Of a stretch of DNA of 13,760 nucleotides, positions 6,421 through 13,760 are shown piece by piece; position 1 is the stretch's first letter; every line of letters begins with the position of its first letter. The notes beneath the pieces were generated by a model. That model did no database searches. It was not told the origin of the DNA and saw only the letters and a list, made by a program, of their open reading frames with translations. The translations under genes were made by a program, and so were the position numbers. The stretch lies in assembly GCA_019677205.1 (NCBI GenBank), contig JAAMXY010002469.1, positions 1 through 13,760 on the forward strand, written 5' to 3'. The stretch is from Pinguiococcus pyrenoidosus (taxonomy: Eukaryota; Sar; Pinguiophyceae; Pinguiochrysidales; Pinguiochrysidaceae).

Positions 6421-9400
6421 ATGGCTGGCGCGGAGCGCCGGGCGTTTTTGCTGTTCCGGGTGAAGTTTTTGGCGGGCGTGGTGGCGTGCGCGGCCCTTGC
6501 AGACGTGGTTTTGGCCTTGGCATTGGCGTCTCAGGGCTTTCACTTCTCTCGTGCACACGCCGATGGCTTCTCTAGCAAGAGCACTTATGAGCACATTTAC
6601 TATTTTGGCGACACCACGCTGGCGTTCCTCGTTTTGGCCGTTCTGAGGGCCTCCGTGTTGGTGGCAATCACGTTCAAAGCGCTGTTTGAGCTCCAGAAGC
6701 GCCAGAGGTTTGCAGAGTCCGTGCAGTCCAAGATGACGCCATGGCCGCAGAAGCCGAGCATGTATGAGAATGGTGGTCGAGACGCCAGCTGGATTCCCGG
6801 GGTGTCTTCCAGCGGCTTATCTTTGCCCCCCAATCCCTCCCGCGGAGGCGGTCCAGGGGACCTGGGCCAGTTTCTCCTGCGCAATGGCTCGAAAACCTTG
6901 GAGGACTTGGAGCATGGCGCCAAGAGCAACTTCCTGAGTTCCACTCAAAGGCCCCGCACGGTCAAAGAGCTCAGGGCGCTGTCGAAGAAGTGGCTCCGCT
7001 GGTTCCAAGGGCTGGTCGGCTTCAGCGTCTTGATCACGTTCGCCAAGATCCTCGCGCGTCTGGTCCAGGGTCTTCCTCATGGCGATTCGGCGAACCAGGA
7101 GTACTGGTGGGCGACGTGCCTCTTCGGTGTGGCCCTCACCGCCATGGAGCTCCTGCTCGCACGGCAGTACCGGCGAGCGTACGTGACAGCTTGCCGAGGC
7201 CCCGCCGCGCTTGGAGCGCAGCATCCCAAGGCTGGCGGGCAGAAGGAGAGGTGGAGAGACATGGTGGCGCTCTGCAAGCCCGACTGGCTGCTGTTCTTGA
7301 CAGCCTTTGGCGCCCTGAGCATCGCCGCCGCGGGCGAGAGCGTCATCCCGTTCTTGCTCGGCAAGGCCATCGACGCCGTCGCGCTGAACGACGACACCAA
7401 AAAGTTTGAGAAATACATGCTCTACCTTGTGATCACGGCGGCCGTCACGGGCGTCTTCACGGGCATCCGGGGCTCCACCTTCTTGGTCGTCGGCGCTCGC
7501 TTCAGCATGCGGCTGCGCCAGAGGCTCTTCGACAGCGTGCTGAAGCAGGACATGGGCTTCTTCGATGCCACCAAGACGGGAGACCTGCTCAGCAGGCTGA
7601 ACGCGGATACGCAGAAAGTCGGGGACCAGGTCGAGCTCAACGTGAACGTGTTCTTGCGAAACCTCCTGCAAGTGGTCTTCACGCTCGTGGCGATGACCGT
7701 GATCAGCTGGAAGCTGAGCGCCACGGCGTTCGTGTCCGTGCCGCTGATCATCGTGTTCTCCAAAACCTTTGGGAACTACATCAAGCGGCTGTCCAAGAAG
7801 ACGCAGAAAGCCTTGGCGGACGCGTCGGCGGTGGCAGAGGCGGCGATCTCCGGCGTGTCGACCATCAAGGCGTTCGCCGCCGAGGACGAGGAGAGCAACC
7901 GGTACCGACGCAGCATGTACCGGTACCTGGCCCTCACGCACTACCAAGCGTCGGCGTACGCGCTGTACGCCGGGCTTTCTTTCACCTTCTTGCCGTACTG
8001 CTCCTACTGCCTCGTGCTTTACTACGGCGGGCGGCTCAACAGCAAGGGCGAGATCGAATCGGGGGACCTCGTCTCGTTCGTCTTCTACCTGCAGAGCCTG
8101 TTCTCGAGCTTCAACAGTTTGGGGAACATCTACACGGGTCTTCTGCAAGCTTTCGGCGCTGCGGAGAAAGTCTTTGAGTGGATCGAGCGGAAGCCCGCCA
8201 AGAAATTGATTCCCCCGGGGGAAGAGTATCAGATCATGCCGCGATGCGAGGGCGAGATCCAGCTGCGCAACTGCCACTTCTCCTACCCGACGCGGGCCGA
8301 CAAGGTGGTGCTGAAGGGCCTCTCGTTCTCCGCCCCACCAGGCCAGGTGGTCGCGCTTTGTGGAGCCTCCGGTGGGGGTAAGAGCAGCTGCGTCGCCCTC
8401 ATTGAGAACCTGTACGAACCGTCCGAGGGTGCCGTTCTGCTGGACGATGCTGACGTGTCCGGCTTGCGGCCCAAGTGGTTCCACCGCGTCGTGAGCATCG
8501 TGGGCCAGGAACCGGTGCTTTTCAACCGCACCATTTTCGAGAACATCCTGCTTGGGCTGTCGCAGGAGGCCGGCGTCAGCGACGCCGCGTCCGGTGAGGA
8601 TCTCATTGGGCCGGCGGGGAGGTACCGCGCCTTTGGAGGCGACGCCGAGCCGGCCGGCTCAAGTGATTTTGATGTGTTTACCAGCGCAGTTTTGGACGAC
8701 GAGGACGATGGCGCTGAGTCGGACGCGGAGGAGGAGGCGCAGCTTCACATCGACGAAACGGTCACGCGGCGGTGGCTGTGCCTGGGCCTGCGACCCCCAG
8801 AAGATGAGGACAGGAAGCGCGGCACGGGCCCGAGCCCATCGTGGGACACAGTCTTGCATTCGACCACATCCCAGTGGCGGAACACGCATAGCGTGGAGAA
8901 CCTGCCACCTCTCTTCGAAGAGCCGGACGGGCTGGAGCCTGCAGAAGGAGCGCCACCTCATCCCCGGCAAAGCTTTGCGGAGGACGAGAGCCGAGCGAAG
9001 GTGGAAGCAGCCGTGGTGGAAGCCGCCAAGCTGGCCAACGCGCATGACTTCATCATGGGCTTCCCGGAAGGATACAACACCGTCGTGGGGGAGCGTGGTG
9101 CGCAGCTGAGCGGCGGTCAGAAGCAGCGCATTGCGATAGCAAGGGCGTTGGTGCGGAGGTGAGGAGGAGATCGCGCCGGCCCCAGCTCGTCCATGATGAA
9201 TTGGGCTTCGAGATGACGAGCTGGCATTTCCTGTCTTTTCAGGCCAAAGGTCCTTCTGCTGGACGAGGCGACGAGTGCGTTGGACGCAGAGAGCGAGGCG
9301 ACCGTCCAGGAGGCCATCGAGAACATGATCCAGCAGGGCAGCATGACCGTCATTGTCATCGCGCATCGGCTCTCGGTGAGGAGAACTTGCATCGCTGATC

Positions 9401-9602
9401 GCAAGCCAAGTGTTTGGATCTCCTCTCATCCCTCATCCTGGCATGGTTGCCATCCTTTCTCCAGACGATTCGGAATGCGAATAACATCGTGGTCATCAAT
9501 GGAGGGCAAGTGGTGGAGCAGGGAACGCACGAGGAGCTGCTGGCCAAGGAGAATCACTACCACCGCTTAGTTATGAAGCAGCTGGGCTCTAGCGATGGAT
9601 AG
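6421..9602 (+). CDS. Half-size ABC transporter, ABCB family, TAP/TAPL (ABCB9)-like, three exons
   Basis: Exons 6421-9158, 9243-9375 and 9465-9602 encode 1002 residues; introns are 84 and 89 nt, both starting GTGAGG. Four N-terminal hydrophobic segments (about 12-36, 62-90, 196-216, 228-248) form a TMD0-like region, as in TAP and TAPL. The core six-helix domain follows (about 285-560), with family hallmarks [12 protein letters not shown] and [15 protein letters not shown]. The single NBD has Walker [10 protein letters not shown] (648-656), Q-loop Q696, signature LSGGQ (896-900), Walker B LLLDE (917-921) and H-loop H954. All catalytic residues are present, so it should be an active ATPase working as a homo- or heterodimer. 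TAPL carries peptides from cytosol into lysosomes; that substrate is inferred by resemblance. Residues about 714-856 form a large acidic, Ser/Pro-rich insertion between Q-loop and signature, where relatives have about 8 residues. The ATG at 6421 (context ACGACATGG) lies right before the first hydrophobic segment. Confidence 0.9.
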
Positions 9603-9957
9603 CAACCGACGCTGAATCCTCTTCTACGTCTTCTAAAGCATGCTCCCTCGCGCGTGTCGCACACGCAGTATTCTTCTACTCAGCAAGACAATCCAATTTC
9701 CGCACAGGGATCGCGCGCAGACGTGGCTGTGTGCGGCGCCGCTCGAACAGTTTAAACAGGGAGCGCGGCAGATACACACCATCTCATTACAAGCAGTCCA
9801 AGGTCGGAATCAAAAGGCGATGGCGCTTTAAAGGTATCCAGTTGTCTCCGGCACCGTCACAGGGAGCAAGACGCGCTTCTCATGCGCGATACCAAATCGT
9901 CTCCGCGCTAAATGCCGCCTTCGTGTCGCACAACTGTGCGCTCTCCCGTCTCCGGAT
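9603..9957. other. 3' region of the ABCB gene, no gene seen
   Basis: These 355 bases separate the ABCB stop from the stop of the small minus-strand gene. The region should hold both 3' UTRs. Short open frames here show no domain and no coding-like composition. I see no AATAAA, tRNA or repeat of note. Confidence 0.6.
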
Positions 9958-10164
9958 CTATCTGTGAAGCCAGTGGGTCTCGATGAGAAACTCGGTCGGC
10001 CCCGTTTGAACGTCTGCGCAGAGGGCACGAACCTCGATGTCCTGCTTGTGCCCCTTGATACAGAAGAAGCGGAAGAGAATGGGCGCCACCAGAAACGCCA
10101 AACCTATGAGCAGCAAGAGGCCGATCGAGTCGCTGGTCTGCTCATCCTCCTTGCTCACTTTCAT
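9958..10164 (-). CDS. Small single-pass membrane protein, unknown function
   Basis: A 68-codon frame encodes a short acidic N-terminus (MKVSKEDEQTSDS), one strong hydrophobic helix at about residues 14-33 (GLLLLIGLAFLVAPILF) and a basic flank (RFFCIKGHK), then a 30-residue soluble tail ending in ETHWLHR. I do not recognise the family. Third codon positions are mostly G or C, as in the neighbouring genes and unlike the surrounding non-coding DNA, which supports real coding. The positive-inside rule would put the C-terminal tail in the cytosol. The gene faces the ABCB stop and points away from the ABCA gene. An extra 5' exon cannot be excluded, and a chance frame remains possible. Confidence 0.6.
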   Translation of the reverse strand: MKVSKEDEQTSDSIGLLLLIGLAFLVAPILFRFFCIKGHKQDIEVRALCADVQTGPTEFLIETHWLHR

Positions 10165-10657
10165 CGCAAGCGCGGACAGACGCGCACGCGGAGGCTGCGG
10201 ATTGCGGCCCCCACAACGCGCGTTAGGGGGCGTTTAAAGCGTTCTGTTGGCCGCGCCGGCCTCCGTCGCGAACTGAAACTCTGTCCGCCTGCGTGTTTTC
10301 CCAGTCCGGAAGGCTCCGGAGCGGTGGAGAACCTTCGCAGCTCTCTGTCCGCCATCCGTTCAGCCGAAAGACGTCAACCGCCCTTATGCTTCCTTTGCAA
10401 AGGCCACGTAGATCAAGCGCGAAACTCGAGTTGCGTGCGGACAGAGAATCTTCGGGTTTCCCTCCAGTTCCACATCACTGCCTTTTTGCCGCTCTCATCA
10501 AAGCGTAATTTCCCGCGCGCAGACGGTATTTCGACCTCATTTCCCGCGCTGCGGCTTGTTCTACCTCCATTCTAGTCTGTTGCGTCGCAATGAAGAGCTT
10601 CGAACGCTCCACTCCGCATCCAGGGTTGGCGCGCGGACGTGCTTGGAACGTGACGGC
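10165..10657. promoter_or_regulatory. Divergent upstream region between the small membrane protein and ABCA genes
   Basis: This 493-base stretch lies between the start codons of the minus-strand small gene and the plus-strand ABCA gene, so it should carry both promoters. It contains a TTTAAA palindrome at about 10232-10237, a paired TCCGGA motif at about 10313-10328, and a 23-codon upstream frame at 10590-10661. No protein-coding gene, TATA box or RNA gene can be supported. Confidence 0.5.
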
Positions 10658-10661
10658 ATGA
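10590..10661 (+). other. Upstream ORF whose stop overlaps the ABCA start codon
   Basis: An ATG at 10590 opens a 23-codon frame that ends in TGA at 10659-10661. That stop overlaps the proposed ABCA start ATG at 10658-10660 as ATGA. If the mRNA includes it, ribosomes would have to terminate and restart, or use the next in-frame ABCA ATG at 10700. It could equally be untranscribed or removed by a 5' intron. Confidence 0.35.
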
Positions 10662-13600
10662 AAAACTGTACAGACGTCAGGGCCATTCGCTTCAAGGACA
10701 TGAATCAGCTATGGAGTGGCGTGCGCAAGAGCGCTCGCCAGCTCAAGATGATGCTGTACAAGACAGCGATACAGCGGCGCAGCAACTGGCAGTCCACAGT
10801 GGCGGAGATTCTGCTGCCCGTGCTGTTCATGCTCATTCTGGTGCTTTTGAAGGGCATCTCCGAGCAGTACGACTCGCCTCCGCTGGACTATTCCTGCGGA
10901 CAGACCTTGTATCAGTACGCGGAGGATGTCACGGACCTTTCCGGCCCAGACAGCCCCGCCAAGTGCATCCAGCGACCGCCGACTTGCCAGGCGGATCACT
11001 ACTACCGAGAAGGCTTCACGTACCAAGGGACAGAGTTCTACGCTCAGCTGGGTTATGTAGACCCCGCGGCAGTCTCCTTCCCTCTCTACGCCTTCACGGT
11101 CGCAGACGAGTCGGCGGTGTACGACTTCGATGTCTCCCCGATCGTGGGAGCGGATGAGCCCATCCAAGTCGACAATCCGTCGCTGCCTTTTCGCAAGATG
11201 CTCGAGAGAATGCATGCGGTGAACGCCGACCTGGGCATCGCCCCGAGCAACCCCAACTCCGAAGATGTTGTCCAGGGCACGAAGGACTTCTACGACTATG
11301 TCTGCGCGATGGCCAAGGAGTCTTCCACCGAGGCGGAGAACCTGGAGGAGTCGATCCGGCTCTTCGACTCGGAGAGGGATCTCGAGAAGTTTGTGAAGGG
11401 CAAGAACTACGAGGATGAGACGACGAGGCAAGGCAAGGTGGCGCTCGCGATCGTGTTCAACGAGGCGAACTCGCAAGAGCACCAGTGGGACTACAAGATC
11501 CGGACGAACTTCACGGACCCAACCGCCGGGGAGCAGTCTCTCCCGACGGTCGCCTGCCTCTATGACGGCGGCAGTCCGTGGGGCACGGGTGACTGCTCCT
11601 TCAAGTACAACACCGCGAATCCACGGGATGTCCTCGACGAGCAGGTGCCTCCCCGAAGCGACTACATGTGGGGCTACGCCGTCACGGGCTTCCTCACCTT
11701 GCAGCATCTCGTGGACGAGTACATCCTCCGGCTGGCCTCGGGCAACGACACCTACCGCTTGCAGCCGTCGATCTCGCTGTATCCGGTGGAGGACTACAAC
11801 ACGGACAACTTCCAGGAGGTGATCTCGGGCTTGCTCGGGCTGTTCTACATGCTCAGCTTCCTCTACCCGGTGTCCCGCCTCATCCGGGATCTGGTCCTCG
11901 AGAAGGAGATGAAGCTGAAGGAAGGCATGCGCATGATGGGACTTCGCAGCGAGGTGTTTTACATCTCTTGGTTCACCGTCTTCGTCGTCCAGCTCATCCT
12001 CGTCGACGCGCTTCTGGTAGCGGTCACCACCACCTCGGTCTTCGAGTACAGCGACACGTCCCTGATTTTCCTCTGGTTCTTCAGCTTCTCCCTCTCCATC
12101 ATCGGCTTCTGCTTCCTGATGTCGACGTTCTTCAGCCGGTCGAAGACGGCGGCGACGCTCGGAACGATTGTGTTCTTCGCGGCGTACTTTCCGTACTACG
12201 CGGTGAGCGATCCGAGCTACTCGTTCAGTCTGAAGACCGCCGTGTGCCTCTCGGCGCCCGCGTGCTTCTCCATCGGCAGCACGGTCGTTGCCGCGCAAGA
12301 AGGAAGCCTCATCGGAGTCCAAGTCAGCAACATCGATCAGGTTCAGGGCAACTTCACGTTCCTTCAGTGCGTCATCATGCTCTTGGTCGACGCGGTGATC
12401 TACGCGGTCCTCGCGTGGTATCTGGACAACGTCCTGCCCAGCGAGTACGGGACGAAGCTTCCGTGGTACTTCCCAGCGATGTACTCCTACTGGGCAGGCG
12501 CCGACGCCGCGAAAAGCGGCCGGGACGGTCTCGCTGAGCCGCTGCTGCAGGATGACGTGGATTTCGACGACGCGAAGGTGGAGAGGGTGCCGGACGGCTT
12601 GCTTCGTCAGAACCAGGAGCAGCGCAGCGTCTGTATTCGCGGGCTTCGGAAAGTCTTCAAGACGACGGCGGAAGACAAGATTGCGGTCGACAGCCTCAAC
12701 CTGGATCTCTACGAGGGCCAGATCAACGTTCTGCTGGGCCACAACGGCGCCGGGAAATCCACCACGATCAGCATGCTGACGGGCCTCATCCCCGTCACGT
12801 CCGGCAACGCCTTCGTCCGGGGCGCAAGCATAACGGGGAACATGGCCGGCGTCCGTGAGTCGCTCGGCGTCTGCCCGCAGCATGACGTGCTGTTTCCCGA
12901 GCTCACCGTAGCGCAGCATCTGCGATTCTTCGCCGCGCTGAAAGGCGTTCCCGTGAATCGGGTGGAGGACGAGGTCAAGAAGTACATCGCCGAGGTCGGC
13001 CTGGTGGAGAAGACGCACTACCGGAGCACCATGTTGAGCGGTGGGCAGAAGCGCAAGCTCAGCGTCGCGATTGCTCTCATCGGCGGGAGCCGGGTCGTGA
13101 TCTTGGATGAGCCGACCAGCGGCATGGATCCCTACAGCCGGCGCTCCACCTGGCAGATTCTTCAGAGGAACAAGGCGGGCCGGGTGATTCTCCTGACCAC
13201 GCACTTCATGGACGAAGCAGACATCCTCGGCGATCGCATCGCCATCATGGCGGAGGGACACCTCAAGTGCTGGGGCTCCAGCCTCTTTCTCAAGCGGCAC
13301 TATGGCGTCGGCTACACGCTCACAGTCGTCAAGGAAGATTCCCGGTTCCGGGGAGAGCAGATCCACCGGCTGGTCGAGCAGTACATTCCCGACGCGGAAG
13401 TTCTCACCGTCGTCGGCGCGGAGCAGAACTACACTCTTCCCTTCTCGGCGAGTGCCGCCTTCGTGCCGCTGTTCCGAAAGTTCGAGACAGACCGCCAGGC
13501 GCTCGGGATCAGCTCGTACGGGATCAGCGTGACAACGCTGGAGGAGGTCTTCATCCGCGTCGGAAAGGGCGAGCACGATCGGCCCGGGCAGCGGCGGCAC

Positions 13601-13760
13601 GTCCCGCCCGGCCAGTCCATGCAGGTCGAGGGAGAAAGCAAGGATGGACGTGGAGACGACGACGCGCAGGAAGCTTCGGGGCTACTGCATGTCAAGGAGA
13701 AGGCCTCCTTTGATCAGACCGGGGACGGGTTCTATCTGAACGATGAGGGACGGGGGGCCG
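10658..13760 (+). CDS. ABCA-family ABC transporter, N-terminal half (runs off the window)
   Basis: The frame stays open from ATG 10658 to the window end, giving 1034 codons without an intron or stop. The order is ABCA-like: a first membrane helix (about 50-66), a large loop (about 70-380) with two N-glycosylation sequons (N284, N363), then further helices (about 387-407, 434-458, 466-490, 494-514, 566-590). The second helix is followed by the family hallmark LVLEKEMKLKEGMRMMGL (412-429). NBD1 has Walker A GHNGAGKST (694-702), the CPQHDVLFPELT Q-loop region, signature LSGGQKRKLS (from 793), Walker B VVILDE (813-818) and H-loop H849 in TTHFMDEAD. A charged, glycine-rich segment begins after about 960 and probably links to the second half. 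ABCA proteins of animals mostly move lipids across membranes; the substrate here is unknown. A second ATG at 10700 is an alternative start. Whether a second TMD-NBD follows lies outside the window. Confidence 0.92.
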   Translation, partial: MKNCTDVRAIRFKDMNQLWSGVRKSARQLKMMLYKTAIQRRSNWQSTVAEILLPVLFMLILVLLKGISEQYDSPPLDYSCGQTLYQYAEDVTDLSGPDSPAKCIQRPPTCQADHYYREGFTYQGTEFYAQLGYVDPAAVSFPLYAFTVADESAVYDFDVSPIVGADEPIQVDNPSLPFRKMLERMHAVNADLGIAPSNPNSEDVVQGTKDFYDYVCAMAKESSTEAENLEESIRLFDSERDLEKFVKGKNYEDETTRQGKVALAIVFNEANSQEHQWDYKIRTNFTDPTAGEQSLPTVACLYDGGSPWGTGDCSFKYNTANPRDVLDEQVPPRSDYMWGYAVTGFLTLQHLVDEYILRLASGNDTYRLQPSISLYPVEDYNTDNFQEVISGLLGLFYMLSFLYPVSRLIRDLVLEKEMKLKEGMRMMGLRSEVFYISWFTVFVVQLILVDALLVAVTTTSVFEYSDTSLIFLWFFSFSLSIIGFCFLMSTFFSRSKTAATLGTIVFFAAYFPYYAVSDPSYSFSLKTAVCLSAPACFSIGSTVVAAQEGSLIGVQVSNIDQVQGNFTFLQCVIMLLVDAVIYAVLAWYLDNVLPSEYGTKLPWYFPAMYSYWAGADAAKSGRDGLAEPLLQDDVDFDDAKVERVPDGLLRQNQEQRSVCIRGLRKVFKTTAEDKIAVDSLNLDLYEGQINVLLGHNGAGKSTTISMLTGLIPVTSGNAFVRGASITGNMAGVRESLGVCPQHDVLFPELTVAQHLRFFAALKGVPVNRVEDEVKKYIAEVGLVEKTHYRSTMLSGGQKRKLSVAIALIGGSRVVILDEPTSGMDPYSRRSTWQILQRNKAGRVILLTTHFMDEADILGDRIAIMAEGHLKCWGSSLFLKRHYGVGYTLTVVKEDSRFRGEQIHRLVEQYIPDAEVLTVVGAEQNYTLPFSASAAFVPLFRKFETDRQALGISSYGISVTTLEEVFIRVGKGEHDRPGQRRHVPPGQSMQVEGESKDGRGDDDAQEASGLLHVKEKASFDQTGDGFYLNDEGRGA

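Noticed and set aside
6817-8484. A 555-codon open frame on the minus strand
   Set aside because: It is the antisense of the ABCB transporter, with the same Arg/Glu/His-rich, domain-free composition.
10161-10355. A 64-codon minus-strand frame whose stop overlaps the small membrane protein start
   Set aside because: It is almost all Arg, Ser and Pro with no feature and reads through probable promoter DNA; most likely chance.
10709-13600. A 963-codon open frame on the minus strand, the longest closed frame in the window
   Set aside because: It lies wholly opposite the ABCA gene, whose plus-strand frame carries every family motif. The minus frame is rich in Arg, His, Asp and Glu with no domain, which is what a GC-rich gene with G/C third positions gives in its antisense.
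1-13760. tRNA, rRNA, CRISPR array, transposase or integrase
   Set aside because: I looked for tRNA-like arms, spaced repeats and mobile-element proteins on both strands and saw none that hold up.

Overview
This window is nuclear DNA of a microbial eukaryote. The genes are split by short introns (62 to 108 nt, half of them starting GTGAGG), and the products are eukaryote-specific: a FYVE protein, the exocyst subunit Sec6, a TAPL-like ABCB half-transporter and an ABCA transporter. Genes are compact, GC-rich at third codon positions, and separated by about 0.2 to 1 kb. This fits a free-living protist, for example a stramenopile or a microalga. The lineage cannot be fixed from the sequence, and nothing here is bacterial, viral or transposon-like.

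Layout: (1) 1-663 is upstream DNA with an 11-bp inverted repeat and a strong GC hairpin. (2) 664-2295, plus strand: a four-exon gene for a WW-PH-FYVE adaptor. (3) 2296-2499 is a convergent 3' region with a 14-bp tandem repeat. (4) 2500-5883, minus strand: an exocyst Sec6 homologue carrying an added PH domain and, in my splice model, an N-terminal extension encoded by three small exons. (5) 5884-6420 is a divergent promoter region with CCAAT-type boxes. (6) 6421-9602, plus strand: a three-exon half-size ABC transporter of TAP/TAPL type with a large acidic insertion inside its nucleotide-binding domain. (7) 9603-10657 is mostly non-coding but holds a small minus-strand gene for a one-pass membrane protein (9958-10164). 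(8) 10658 to the window end, plus strand: the first half of an ABCA transporter, cut by the window edge.

The four large genes all concern membranes. The FYVE protein should read PI3P on endosomes, Sec6 tethers secretory vesicles, the TAPL-like protein probably exports peptides into an organelle lumen, and the ABCA protein probably moves lipids. There is no evidence that they are co-regulated beyond the shared promoter region between SEC6 and the ABCB gene.

The most unusual points are the PH-Sec6 fusion with its possible ubiquitin-like N-terminus, the roughly 140-residue insertion between Q-loop and signature motif of the ABCB protein, and the WW-PH-FYVE architecture without a RhoGEF domain. 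I see no clearly new multi-gene system.
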